Origin: UBA1724 sp963632245
Lineage (GTDB): Bacteria; Verrucomicrobiota; Lentisphaeria; Oligosphaerales; Oligosphaeraceae
Length of the DNA: 51,049 nucleotides
Direction of reading: 5' to 3'
Assembly: GCA_963632245.1 (NCBI GenBank)
Contig: CAVGTF010000003.1
Span: forward strand, 1 to 51,049
Each line of letters starts with the position of its first letter. The stretch's first letter is position 1. Positions 41,488-50,816 of this stretch are shown piece by piece. Under the pieces are notes generated by a model. That model was given only the letters and a program-made list of their open reading frames with translations, was not told where the DNA came from and ran no database searches. The translations under genes and the position numbers were made by a program.

Positions 41488-43119
41488 ATGCCTCCCGAAG
41501 CCTTCCAGCCGAGTCTTTCACTGCAGACCTCCCAGTCCCAGAGCCAGCAGCTCCAGCAGGGCATGGTCCTGCGCCAGGAGCAGAAGATGGGCCTGGAGAT
41601 CCTCCAGAAAAATACCCTGGAGCTCCAGCACGAGATCCTTCAGCGTCTGGCACAGAATCCCATGCTCGCCGAGGTCTCCGGCCCCGCCGCTGTGGTCTGC
41701 GAAAGCGATCTCCCCGAATCCCCGAAGAACCGCGCCGAGGAACAGCGCCGTGAGCGGGAGTGGGATGGCGATGGCGGAGAATACCGCGACGATCTCCTGC
41801 GCGCAGATACCGAGAATCCCACCGAGGGAAGAGTCCCCTCCCAGGAGCCCAATGGCGATGCCGCCAACACCGGCGAGTCCGATAGCCTTCAGCATATGGA
41901 CGAGACCTGGGAGGGCGGGCGTCTCTGTTCCGAGACCAACTGGGATGCCGATGCCGACAAGCGCCGGCAGCACTTCTTTGAGTCCATTACCCGTCAGGAG
42001 GGGCTGACGGAGCAGCTTTCGCGGCAGTGCAAGCAGCGCTCCGAGTGGCCGCCCCGCATTCGCGTGATCTGCCAGGATCTCTGTTTGGCCATTGACAGCC
42101 GGGGATACCTGGAGGGCACCGACGAGGAGCTCATGGCATCCACGGGCGCCACGAAAGAGGAGCTCGCGCAGGCGATTCGACATCTTCAGAGCCTGGAGCC
42201 CGCCGGCATTGGCGCGCGCTCACTGAGGGAGTGCCTGTTGCTGCAATTGGAGCGGGAGCGCCTCAAGGGCAGTCTGGAGTGGGAGATCCTCCATGATTAT
42301 TCCGATTTGCTGGAGAAGAACCGTCTCCCCGAGATTGCACGGAAGATGGATTGCGACTTGGATGAGATCCAGGAGGCCATCCAGCGCATCCGGAAGCTGG
42401 ATCCCTATCCGGGCGAAGATCTCTACTGCCCCACCGCGCCCGCCGTGCTCCCCGATGTCTACTTGGAGCAAAACGCGAAGGGCGACTGGCTCATTCGCTC
42501 CAATCACGATGCCCTCTCTACCATTGCCTTGGATGCCGAGAATGTGGCACGCCTGAAGGAGCTGGAGGAGGAGGCGGTCAGCGGCGAAAAGGGCGTTACC
42601 CGCCAGGAGGCCCGTGAGGCACGGGATTTCCTCCGTCGGAATTTGGCCGATGCCACTGATTTCATTCACGCCATCGATCTGCGTCAGCGCACTGTGGAGC
42701 GGGTGGCGGAGGTCCTTTTGCGCTTCCAGCCCGAGTTCTTCCGTACCGGTCGCCTGTCGGATCTGCGGCCTTTGACCCAGGGCGATGTGGCGCGGGAGTT
42801 AGGTCGCGCGGAGAGCACCATCTCCCGCGCTGTGAAGGGGAAGTATCTGAGTACTCCCTGGGGCATTTTCGAATTCGGGAAATTCTTCTCTTCCGCCAAA
42901 TTCCGCTCTGAGGACGGCACCCAGGATGTCTCCAGCCAGCGCATTCAGCAGCGCATTCAGGAGATGGTCAAGGCGGAAAACCGCCGGAAGCCCCTCTCCG
43001 ACCAGGCGATCTCCGATATGCTCGCCAAGGAGGGATTCGCGGTGGCGCGCCGCACCGTGGCGAAATACCGCGATATCCTGAAGATCCCCTCCACGAGCCA
43101 GCGGAGAGAACACGCATGA
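41488..43119 (+). CDS. rpoN: RNA polymerase sigma-54 factor
   Basis: 543 aa. A Gln-rich N-terminal activator-interaction region (about 6-55) precedes an acidic linker (about 70-150, longer than in many RpoN) and the core-binding domain. The promoter-binding helix-turn-helix contains AESTISRAVKGKYLSTPWG (about 436-455), and the RpoN box ARRTVAKYRD is at 520-529. It directs transcription from -24/-12 promoters with enhancer-binding proteins such as the one at 23184. ATG at 41488 has no clear Shine-Dalgarno sequence; TTG at 41476 is possible. The stop overlaps the namZ start (ATGA). Confidence 0.96.
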   Translation: MPPEAFQPSLSLQTSQSQSQQLQQGMVLRQEQKMGLEILQKNTLELQHEILQRLAQNPMLAEVSGPAAVVCESDLPESPKNRAEEQRREREWDGDGGEYRDDLLRADTENPTEGRVPSQEPNGDAANTGESDSLQHMDETWEGGRLCSETNWDADADKRRQHFFESITRQEGLTEQLSRQCKQRSEWPPRIRVICQDLCLAIDSRGYLEGTDEELMASTGATKEELAQAIRHLQSLEPAGIGARSLRECLLLQLERERLKGSLEWEILHDYSDLLEKNRLPEIARKMDCDLDEIQEAIQRIRKLDPYPGEDLYCPTAPAVLPDVYLEQNAKGDWLIRSNHDALSTIALDAENVARLKELEEEAVSGEKGVTRQEAREARDFLRRNLADATDFIHAIDLRQRTVERVAEVLLRFQPEFFRTGRLSDLRPLTQGDVARELGRAESTISRAVKGKYLSTPWGIFEFGKFFSSAKFRSEDGTQDVSSQRIQQRIQEMVKAENRRKPLSDQAISDMLAKEGFAVARRTVAKYRDILKIPSTSQRREHA

Positions 43120-44234
43120 GCGCTAGACTCTACGCCATCGATGACTTCCCCTTCCAGGATTACTGCGGAATCCCCTGCGCATTGCTCACCAATGATGCCG
43201 CACGGGATTCTCAGGGCGTCCGGACGACGGATCGATTGCTCCAGGGCGGCGTGAATCTGACGTTGCTGCTCTCTCCGGAACACGGTCTGGCGGGCGCCCT
43301 CCAGGCAGGCGAGGAGGTCCCCGATGGCCGGGACGCCGCCACCGGGTTGCCGGTGGTTAGCCTCTACGGAAAGGAGAAGAGCCTCCCCGAGGACGCCTGG
43401 AAGCGCTTCCAGGCGCTGCTCATTGATCTTCCCGATGTGGGCGTCCGCTACTACACCTACGCCCACACGGTCTTTCAAGTGCTGAAGGGCTGCGCCGCCC
43501 ATGGCATCGAGGCCAGCATCCTGGATCGTCCGAATCCCCTGGGGAAGATCTTGGAGGGGCCCCTTCTGGAACCCTCACAGCGCTCCGATGTGGGCGCCTG
43601 TGCGGTCCCCGTGCGCCATGGCATGAGCCTGGGAGAATACGCGGGCTATGCCCACATAAAGGAGGGCATCATCCCCGACGCGGATTTCGTTGTCTTAAGC
43701 TACGAACTCCCTGGGGAATCCGATCGCAACCGCCCGGTCCTCTTTCCGCAATTCGGTGTCCCCTGGGTCCCCCCATCCCCGAATCTGCCCTCCTTCGAGG
43801 CACTCTGCTGCTATCCCGGAATCTGCCTTTTCGAGGGCACGAATCTCTCGGAGGGTCGCGGCACGGCGGCGCCCTTCCAGCTGGTGGGCGCTCCTTTCGT
43901 GGATGGCGCACGGGTCCTCCAGGCCATGGATCATCACGAATTTCCCGGATTGACTCTGGAACCGGCGACTTTTATGCCGACTTGCAATAAGCACGCCGGA
44001 ATTCCTTGTGGCGGAGTGCGTTTCGTGGTTACGGATCCGGTGAAGTGCCGGAGTTTCGCTCCTGCCTTGGAACTCCTAGATGCCGTCCGACGGGAATACC
44101 CCGACGCCCTCCAGTTCAACGCTACCCATTTTGATCATCTCCTCGGTTCTTCCTGCTACCGCCGGGGAGAGGAGTCCTGCCAGCAGTTGCTGGCGCGCTC
44201 CGAACATGAATGCAGAATCTTTAACAAGCTATGA
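43116..44234 (+). CDS. namZ: NamZ-like exo-beta-N-acetylmuramidase (DUF1343)
   Basis: 372 aa with DUF1343 hallmarks: LLSPEHGLAG (51-60, the conserved PEHG), DLPDVGVRYYTYAHT, ILDRPNPLG, and EGTNLSEGRGTAAPFQLVGAP. NamZ releases MurNAc from peptidoglycan fragments. No signal peptide is present, unlike many secreted homologues, so a cytoplasmic muropeptide-recycling role is more likely here. It overlaps rpoN by 4 bases and tsaB by 4 bases, so all three are translationally coupled. Confidence 0.88.
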   Translation: MSARLYAIDDFPFQDYCGIPCALLTNDAARDSQGVRTTDRLLQGGVNLTLLLSPEHGLAGALQAGEEVPDGRDAATGLPVVSLYGKEKSLPEDAWKRFQALLIDLPDVGVRYYTYAHTVFQVLKGCAAHGIEASILDRPNPLGKILEGPLLEPSQRSDVGACAVPVRHGMSLGEYAGYAHIKEGIIPDADFVVLSYELPGESDRNRPVLFPQFGVPWVPPSPNLPSFEALCCYPGICLFEGTNLSEGRGTAAPFQLVGAPFVDGARVLQAMDHHEFPGLTLEPATFMPTCNKHAGIPCGGVRFVVTDPVKCRSFAPALELLDAVRREYPDALQFNATHFDHLLGSSCYRRGEESCQQLLARSEHECRIFNKL

Positions 44235-44929
44235 ACAACCTGACTGCCGCATTGGATACCTCCCTGGGATTCTCTCTCTGCCTGGGAGATGAAAACGGAA
44301 ACACCATTTTGCAGGAGAGACTCCCCGCTGTGGGACGCGAGAGCGACCGGCTCCTGGTGCCCTGGCTCCAGGACTGCCTGAACAAGGCAAACGCCACCTT
44401 CTCACAGGTCAGCAAGTGGTCTCTGGGCATCGGACCGGGATCCTTTGCGGGTCTGCGTTGCGGCATTGCGGCGGTGAAGGGCGTGGCGCTCTCCAGTGGC
44501 GCCGTCCTCCGTGGCGTCCCCTCCGCCTACGCCATTGCTTGCGCACTCCCCGAGGGCGCGGCCGGCGAGATCCTGGGCTCCCTCCATGACGGCCGTTGCG
44601 GCGAGGTCCTCCTGGCGCGCTTCCAGCGGCAGGCCGGTGGCGCCCTGAAACTCCTGGCTGCCCCCGAGGCACTGCCTCCCGAGGCACTCCTGACCCCCGA
44701 GAACGCCTGCGCACGCTACGCAACTGTCCAGCCGGAAATCCTCACCATTTGCCCCGCGGAGGTGAAGGAGAAGACTCTGATCTTGGAGGGCGTCCCCGCA
44801 TGCTGTCTTCTGACCGCCCCCGAAGAATTCTATCCCTGGCCCAAGGATGCCGCCGAACAGGAGAAGTCCACCGAGCCCCTTTACGTCCGGCAGGCGGTCT
44901 TTGTGAAGCCGGCGGTTTTGAGAAGCTAA
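44231..44929 (+). CDS. tsaB: tRNA threonylcarbamoyladenosine biosynthesis protein TsaB
   Basis: The 232-aa ASKHA-fold protein partners with TsaD in making t6A37 on tRNA. The N-terminus NLTAALDTSLGFSLCL and the signature GPGSFAGLRCG (68-78) are diagnostic. The remaining C-terminal half is more variable, as usual. ATG overlaps the namZ stop (ATGA). tsaD and tsaE are not in the window. Confidence 0.9.
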   Translation: MNNLTAALDTSLGFSLCLGDENGNTILQERLPAVGRESDRLLVPWLQDCLNKANATFSQVSKWSLGIGPGSFAGLRCGIAAVKGVALSSGAVLRGVPSAYAIACALPEGAAGEILGSLHDGRCGEVLLARFQRQAGGALKLLAAPEALPPEALLTPENACARYATVQPEILTICPAEVKEKTLILEGVPACCLLTAPEEFYPWPKDAAEQEKSTEPLYVRQAVFVKPAVLRS

Positions 44930-45301
44930 TCGCAATCGGTTGGCACTCCGGAAGTTATTGCGATATCTTTGCGGCGCTGCAAAACGGCTCTCGAGGGGGG
45001 ATGTCTGGAACGGGTGGAGCCGTAGGGGGGAGAGGAATCAAAGAGGGGGGAGACGAGGTGGCTTTCACGGGCTACCTTACCAATACAGCGCAAAGCGGTA
45101 AATCGCCTTGTTGTCGAGCAATTGTCTAGGGATGTTGAGGTTATAGAAATCGCCTGGACTGCTCTTGTGGGCTTTCTTATTGCGTTGGCCAGCGCTGGGA
45201 GCGAAGAGTGTGTAGATGGTCCGGAGGGCTCCGGGAGTCCGGTTGCCGGATCCTCTGGTAAAACTAAGTCATAACCCATTGAACCTAAGGAGAGAACGAA
45301 G
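44930..45301. other. Intergenic region before the 1202-aa gene
   Basis: 372 bases. An 8-bp inverted repeat ATCGCAAT/ATTGCGAT (44929-44936 with 44957-44964) follows tsaB. The stretch 44990-45060 is G-rich. A plus-strand frame of 82 codons (45026-45274) has no ATG; from a TTG at 45122 it would give about 50 aa with one hydrophobic segment (IAWTALVGFLIALASAG). I cannot decide whether it is coding. AAGGAG precedes the 45302 ATG. Confidence 0.35.
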
Positions 45302-48300
45302 ATGTCACGCGGGATCGATTTCTCAAACGTAAATATCTCCATTCAGGAGTTCCAGAAGCTCTCCCAGGGCGATTACAATGCCGGTGAGGTCAAGTTGTCC
45401 AGTGAGACGCGCCTGACCAAGATCAACAACCACGTCCATTGGGTTAGCCTCAATAACACGAAGCTGGACCACACCGAGGTGATGGTGATCAAGGACGCCT
45501 TTATCAGGGCGCTTTCCTCCAATGGCGTGGGCGTTGACGAAATCAACCGCGTGCGTTCGGAGCTCGGTCTGGCGCCGACGGGCGCAAACGACAAGACGCT
45601 TGCTGATCGCAGTTGCAAGCCGTTGTCACGCCAGCAGATCCGGCAGATTCTGGATCGCAATGCGGAGGCGATCAATGCGTCTGCGGGCGGCACGACGATT
45701 CGCACGAGTGCGCAGTTGTATGCGGGGCGTTCGGAGAGCAAGCAGGCGCAGGTCCTGCAGAAGCGCGAGGCGGCGGAGGCCGCGACGGCGAAGCAGCGCG
45801 GGATTGATACCAATAGCCTCATCTCTGTCTATCAGCAGACGTTAGCGGGGGATACGGATTTCCTGTCACAGTCCGATCGCGAACTGGCTCTGGGGTATGC
45901 GAAGGATCAGCGCAATAGCATCCTGCAGCGGTCAAATAACATGCCCAGCGCGGAGCGGCAGTGCGAGCTGACCTTTACGACCTCCCTCTCGGGAGCAAGT
46001 GTCCGAATTGCGGCCGGTGCCTCGGAAGCCGAGGCGGTTCGGCGCCTGGATGAACAAATCCTTCGCCTCACATACAGCAAGGGCCCGAATGAGGCGCAGA
46101 TGGCGGCACGCGAAGAATTTCTCGCGGTCGGCAGAGGCTGCTCGTCGCCAACGGAGTTGACACATGCACGGCGCGAGTGGGTTGACTCACGAGATTTTCA
46201 GAGAAATTCGTTCTTGGTGCGCAGTACTGCTGTGGCACTCATGCAGGAGCGCGGCATCAACGATTTTGAAACTCTATCCAGTGTCAATAATCAGAGCATA
46301 CTTTCTGTGAAGGTGTTGATTCGGTGTTTATTGAGTGAAGCAGGAAGCGATCATTTTGGGATATTTGGTCCCAATTGGGGCGACATGAATACCGATGAGC
46401 TACGCACCAGCATAAGAAATTTCTCTACGATTCCAGATTCGCAGGTGCCTTCTGATGAGCAGGCGTATATCCCCGCGTTTTCCCCGACGGAGCGCAATGC
46501 CGTGCTCAGTGATGTGCTCACCTCGAAGGATCCCCAGAGGGTGATTCCCCATGATGTCGTAACGATGGCGAGCGAGTGCCGCGCCGAGGCCGCCAGGCAT
46601 TTTGGCGATGGGATCGCCGCCGTGGAGGAGGGTGTCAGCGGTTTTGCCAGGGATGCCGATATCCAGAATTTCTGCGATGTGGAGAGTGCGGCGGGCCGCG
46701 AGGTCACCCTGAATTCGCTGCGGGAGTGTTATCTCCAGAGCGGCCTGGAGGTCTGTGCTGATAAATTTGTCGCGGCGGAGTTCAAGACGATGCTTGAGGG
46801 TGCCGGTTGCAAAAATGCCGAGACGGCGAAGCGCCTCGCTGGCTTGTTAGAGAAGGCGCATCCGGAGTTGCAGAAGCAACTGGTCGACGCCGGCAGCCCG
46901 GAGGCCGCCCGCGGAATCCTCAGCGGCCTCGCGGAAGAGATGCACGCTCTGGCAGAGCGTGGCGCAACGGTCGATTCCTTGCATAAGGATGGATGGAAGC
47001 CGTTGCTCCAGGATTGTCTCATGGAGTCGGCAAGCACGGTAGGAATGGCTCTCGGTTTGGAGACAATCGGCTTCTCTGAGGCAGAGATGGGAGTCCTTCA
47101 GGAGCTGAGCGACAAGATTGAGAGTGGCGAGCATTCCGCGAAGAGTCCCGAGGAGATCCGTGGCGCCTTCCGTGCGATATCACAGCCGATTATCCAGGAG
47201 CGCATGGCGATGATTGACCAGACGGTCCTTGCGGTAGTGAATGGCACGCTGTTTAACTACCTCCCTACAAATGCGGAAAAGCTGGCGATCTTCGGCCTGG
47301 GCACCGAGAAGGGCGCGGCGTTGCGCGAGGCGTATGGCCGTCTTTCGGCAGAGGAGAAGACGCAGCCCGAGAGGATCAAGCGGATTGTCGTTGATATCCT
47401 GTTTCAGGCGGATAACGTGGAATTGCAGGGTCGTATCGAGGCCTCCTATGGTTGCCGCCAGTACGTGGAGCAAGCGGCGCTGAAGGCCGGCTATCACCCG
47501 AGCGAGATCTCCACCTTGTGCAATGTTTTCCGGCTGTATCAGTCGTCGACACACTGTTCCACGGAGGTCGCGCTCAAGGCGGCGCTCGACAGCAATAGCC
47601 CTGCCCGACGACTCTATAGCTTCGGCGGACGCTTCGTTACCTCGTTGGAAAATTTCGCCAAGGGATTGCGCCTCCAGGAGCAATTCAAGGACTGGTTTGC
47701 GGGAATGGTGCAGACGATTGAGGCTCAAAAGAATGCCAATGCGCCTCAGACGACAGCCCATTCCTCCATCACTCTCCTGAATGCGTCGGATACGCTTTTC
47801 CACAGCAACTGCGCCCCCGCATTCGAAAAATTCCTCTTTGAGGAGATCGCGGGGAACGCGGAGATTCCGCTGGAAAGCGAGGATCCGGAGCAAATCTTTG
47901 GCATGGAGCATAATCCCGCCACGGCACTTTTTGGACGAAATTATTCCACAGGATACACCACTTCACTTGCGCAGATGCCGCCGAAGCTCCGTCATTTCGT
48001 CTACGGGCTCTTTGAGCTCGTCGTGCCACTGCGCACCAGTGTGGATCAGCCGAAGGTGAAGGATTTCAGTTCTGAGGCGCAAAGATTCACCGCGTGTGTC
48101 ATGCGTCACCTCGATGAAATCCGCCTCATGGAGAGCAATGGCACGTTGACACGCGAGAACTTGCTGACACTGCTCTTCCCGAATGTCCCGGATCTTCTCG
48201 AGAAATCTCCGGCCGAGATCGTTTCTTGGGATCTTTATCGCATTCAAGATGAAATTATTCCCAAGGAGTTCAATGGCGATCAAAGTCTGCTGGGGCCAAT

Positions 48301-48910
48301 AGGCCTCGCGTTGAATTCGAGTGGCTTGCCGCTGGAGGAAGTCGCCAGGCTCATGAAAGAAAACAGCTCGATCCCAGATGCGCCCTATATGGCAAGCTAT
48401 ACCAGTAGTTTCCACGAACTGGATGGCACTGCACAAGGCGCCCGTGACATAGCGGTTCGTGATCTTTATCGTCCAGATGGGATGAGGTATCACGGTACGG
48501 CTAACGAGGTGCTTTCCGATGAGCAAAACGCATTCGTCGCGCGTTTCCCCGATGGAAGCGAGGTGCGGATCCACCGTGACATCATTAGTGCGGCGGGCCG
48601 GCGCGCTGCCGAGGAATTCGCGGATACGGTGGAAAAATTTGTCGGCGCCAGCCATCCGGAGCAGCTCAGTAGCGTCCTCTATGGCATAAGCCAGAGTGGA
48701 CTGTCGTGTCTGAAGCAAGGCCTTGTGCAGTATGGCATTTGGAGCACCGAACACGCTCCGGCCAGATTTACCTTTGCGCGGGATGAAAATAGCGGCGCAA
48801 TCACCATCCACTACTCGGAACCAGAGGGCTGCCCCGTGAAGTTCCATTGGGATTGCTATATCGCTCTGGACGGCAAGTCCGTCACGACGCCGATGGTCGT
48901 GGAGGCGTAA
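45302..48910 (+). CDS. Large soluble protein of unknown function, effector-like
   Basis: I do not recognise this 1202-aa protein. It has no signal peptide and no membrane segment, and is predominantly helical. The first 45 residues are Ser/Asn/Thr-rich (SRGIDFSNVNISIQEFQ), followed by a compact module (about 45-135, INNHVHWVSLNN then VIKDAFIRAL and LGLAP) and PLSRQQIRQILDRNAEAIN. A long helical body follows. The C-terminus (about 1050-1202) turns beta-rich, with FVARFPDGSEVRIHRDI and FHWDCYIALDGK. AAGGAG lies 9-10 bases before the ATG. It is a single-gene unit ended by a strong terminator. Size, polar N-terminus and isolation resemble secreted effectors of host-associated bacteria, but no secretion genes are nearby. 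Confidence 0.75.
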   Translation: MSRGIDFSNVNISIQEFQKLSQGDYNAGEVKLSSETRLTKINNHVHWVSLNNTKLDHTEVMVIKDAFIRALSSNGVGVDEINRVRSELGLAPTGANDKTLADRSCKPLSRQQIRQILDRNAEAINASAGGTTIRTSAQLYAGRSESKQAQVLQKREAAEAATAKQRGIDTNSLISVYQQTLAGDTDFLSQSDRELALGYAKDQRNSILQRSNNMPSAERQCELTFTTSLSGASVRIAAGASEAEAVRRLDEQILRLTYSKGPNEAQMAAREEFLAVGRGCSSPTELTHARREWVDSRDFQRNSFLVRSTAVALMQERGINDFETLSSVNNQSILSVKVLIRCLLSEAGSDHFGIFGPNWGDMNTDELRTSIRNFSTIPDSQVPSDEQAYIPAFSPTERNAVLSDVLTSKDPQRVIPHDVVTMASECRAEAARHFGDGIAAVEEGVSGFARDADIQNFCDVESAAGREVTLNSLRECYLQSGLEVCADKFVAAEFKTMLEGAGCKNAETAKRLAGLLEKAHPELQKQLVDAGSPEAARGILSGLAEEMHALAERGATVDSLHKDGWKPLLQDCLMESASTVGMALGLETIGFSEAEMGVLQELSDKIESGEHSAKSPEEIRGAFRAISQPIIQERMAMIDQTVLAVVNGTLFNYLPTNAEKLAIFGLGTEKGAALREAYGRLSAEEKTQPERIKRIVVDILFQADNVELQGRIEASYGCRQYVEQAALKAGYHPSEISTLCNVFRLYQSSTHCSTEVALKAALDSNSPARRLYSFGGRFVTSLENFAKGLRLQEQFKDWFAGMVQTIEAQKNANAPQTTAHSSITLLNASDTLFHSNCAPAFEKFLFEEIAGNAEIPLESEDPEQIFGMEHNPATALFGRNYSTGYTTSLAQMPPKLRHFVYGLFELVVPLRTSVDQPKVKDFSSEAQRFTACVMRHLDEIRLMESNGTLTRENLLTLLFPNVPDLLEKSPAEIVSWDLYRIQDEIIPKEFNGDQSLLGPIGLALNSSGLPLEEVARLMKENSSIPDAPYMASYTSSFHELDGTAQGARDIAVRDLYRPDGMRYHGTANEVLSDEQNAFVARFPDGSEVRIHRDIISAAGRRAAEEFADTVEKFVGASHPEQLSSVLYGISQSGLSCLKQGLVQYGIWSTEHAPARFTFARDENSGAITIHYSEPEGCPVKFHWDCYIALDGKSVTTPMVVEA

Positions 48911-48983
48911 AGAAAACGCGCAGGAAAGTCGGTTGCGGAACGCAAGGTTCCTGCGTGCGTTGGGATAGTCCTGAACATGCGAA

Positions 48984-49019
48984 GGGCCCGTCGGTTTGCA
49001 TGCCGGCGGGCCCTTTTTT
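48984..49019 (+). terminator. Rho-independent terminator of the 1202-aa gene
   Basis: An 11-bp GC stem (48984-48994 with 49003-49013, one wobble), 8-base loop and T6 tail, about 75 bases after the stop codon. Confidence 0.9.
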
Positions 49020-49049
49020 GTGTAGCGTTAGGCTTGTTGCAGTCGTGTG

Positions 49050-50741
49050 CTAGTCTTTGGGGAAGACCACGCGGAAGCCGTAGACCTCCAGGAATTCGCT
49101 GCCGGCGGAGGCGTAGTCGCAGAGGTACCGTGTGCCCTCGGCGTTATTGGGGAATGCCATGCGGTAGCAGCTGGTAACGCGGTGGTTTCGGTTCAGTCGG
49201 GCGTCTTCTGCCAGGACCACGGCGCCCTTCATGTAGCAGAAAGTAGCGGGGGTGGTGGGCAGATCGCGCTTGCGCAGAGTGTAGTCGAAGTGGATGGTGA
49301 TGACATCGCCGTCTTTCCACTCCCGGTCCACAGTGAGGTAGGTGCCGGGGACTGCGTCGTAGGACTTTCCGTTGACGTCCAGGAAGGCTTTTCCGGGTTC
49401 CCGTGCAGGGACGCGGAAGAGGATGGGGAAGGATTTCGGGGCATCCATCTTCAGGGTGATGGTGATTGCCTTTTCGGAGAAGGGCCATCCGCCGGCGACC
49501 AGATACTTGACGCCTTGGTAGTTGACCTCCATGTCTTCGTAGAGATTGAAGACGGGGGCGTTGGTGTCCCTGGTCGCCATGACGCCCAGGATGGGAGCTA
49601 AGCCGAGGCCCTCGGGGCCCTGGACTCTGCAGCAGTCCATCCCGTAGAAGGGTTCGTTGTAGCAGACCAGCATCTGGTCGGGGTTGGGGATTTTCCAGGC
49701 CCCTGCGTAGAGGGGGATGGGGTTCTCGGGGGTGAATCTGGTGCCGGCGAGGGGTGTGGGATTCCGATGAAGGAAGTTCGTGCCGTCCGGAGTCATGGCT
49801 CCCAAAAGGGCGTTGTAGAAGGAGAGTTCGCACTGGTCGAAGACCTTTGCATCGCCGGTGAGCTGGAGGATCCGTTCCAGATAGTGGAGCCAGGTGACGG
49901 TGACGCAGGTCTCGCCCATGGCGCCATCCACCTCGGGATCGGGATACTGCAGGTTCTGCTTGAAGGCCATGTCATTCCACTTTTCTCCCCAGCAGTCGCC
50001 GCCGCCGCCCACACCAGTGCACATGATCTCACGGTCGCGGACGCCCTCGTAGTAGTTGAGGAGCACCTCCATGGCCTCGGGAAAATCGTCGGTCTCCGTG
50101 CAGAGCTCGCCCAGTCCCTGGAAGCAGCTGGTCATCTCATAGCCCTTGTGGTTGGCGATCTGGTTGGGATGGCGCTTCTCCAAGGCGGCCTTGAAGATGT
50201 CGTCGCCTTTGTAGCACCCGGACTTCGCGAGGTATTTGGCGTAGTCCAGATACTTCTGGTTGCCGGTGATCCGGTAGAGTCGGACGATGATGTCCATCAT
50301 GGAGCAGGCGGCCATGCCGTTGTGGGAGCCCACTTCGGTGACGGGCAGGGCGCCTTCGGCGGGGCCCATCTGGGTCATGATGTGGTCCGCCAGCTTGCAG
50401 GCGGCCTCCAGGACTTTGGGATCCTGGTCAAGATACTGGTAGTAGCGCAGGAAGCCCCACAGCACATATTTGCGGCCCCACATGTCCCAGGTGCCCGGCT
50501 GGTTCTCCGGCGCAGTGGTGCTGATGCAGCCATTGGCGTCCTGGGTGGAGATCATGTCGTAGATGGTCTCCTTGATGAGCTTCGTTAATTCTTGGTCCTC
50601 CGTGGTGTATGCCATGAGGATGGCGCCACGGAGCAACTTTCCCCAGAATTCACTGCGCCAGGAGGTGGTCTCCAGACGGGTGCGGAAGACGTCCACAAGG
50701 CCCTTCCAGTTGGTACGCTTCAGAAAGTTTTCACGACACAA
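49050..50741 (-). CDS. GH127-like (DUF1680) glycoside hydrolase, interrupted near its 5' end
   Basis: The 563-aa frame from a TTG at 50741 has the DUF1680 (alpha/alpha)6 barrel: SEFWGKLLRGAILMAYT, WDMWGRKYVLWGFLRYY, GSHNGMAACSMMD. The GH127 metal/catalytic set is E277-x-C279 (MGETCVTVTW) and C370-C371 (GMDCCRVQGPEG), followed by C-terminal beta domains. Characterised GH127 enzymes are beta-L-arabinofuranosidases; this substrate is not known. No export signal is seen. Upstream, the same reading frame continues through an in-frame TAA (50751-50753) to an ATG at 50816, so the true N-terminus seems to be cut off by a nonsense codon. It may be non-functional or shortened. Confidence 0.8.
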   Translation of the reverse strand: MCRENFLKRTNWKGLVDVFRTRLETTSWRSEFWGKLLRGAILMAYTTEDQELTKLIKETIYDMISTQDANGCISTTAPENQPGTWDMWGRKYVLWGFLRYYQYLDQDPKVLEAACKLADHIMTQMGPAEGALPVTEVGSHNGMAACSMMDIIVRLYRITGNQKYLDYAKYLAKSGCYKGDDIFKAALEKRHPNQIANHKGYEMTSCFQGLGELCTETDDFPEAMEVLLNYYEGVRDREIMCTGVGGGGDCWGEKWNDMAFKQNLQYPDPEVDGAMGETCVTVTWLHYLERILQLTGDAKVFDQCELSFYNALLGAMTPDGTNFLHRNPTPLAGTRFTPENPIPLYAGAWKIPNPDQMLVCYNEPFYGMDCCRVQGPEGLGLAPILGVMATRDTNAPVFNLYEDMEVNYQGVKYLVAGGWPFSEKAITITLKMDAPKSFPILFRVPAREPGKAFLDVNGKSYDAVPGTYLTVDREWKDGDVITIHFDYTLRKRDLPTTPATFCYMKGAVVLAEDARLNRNHRVTSCYRMAFPNNAEGTRYLCDYASAGSEFLEVYGFRVVFPKD

Positions 50742-50816
50742 CTCTGCAGCTTAGCCTAATTCGCCCTTCAGCGTCACGGCACGAGCAGGAAGAATCTGAA
50801 AATGGTTGGTAAGCAT
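50742..50816 (-). pseudogene. Detached N-terminal codons of the GH127-like gene
   Basis: ATG at 50816 begins MLTNHFQILPARAVTLKGEL; codon 22 is TAA (50751-50753), then three sense codons lead in frame to the TTG at 50741. The VTLKGELG segment looks like the usual start of this DUF1680 subgroup, so this is probably the original 5' end. Confidence 0.55.

Noticed and set aside
44926..45342. 138-codon minus-strand frame upstream of the 1202-aa gene
   Set aside because: Overlaps the 1202-aa gene start and tsaB end in antisense, has no Shine-Dalgarno sequence and no coherent protein features.
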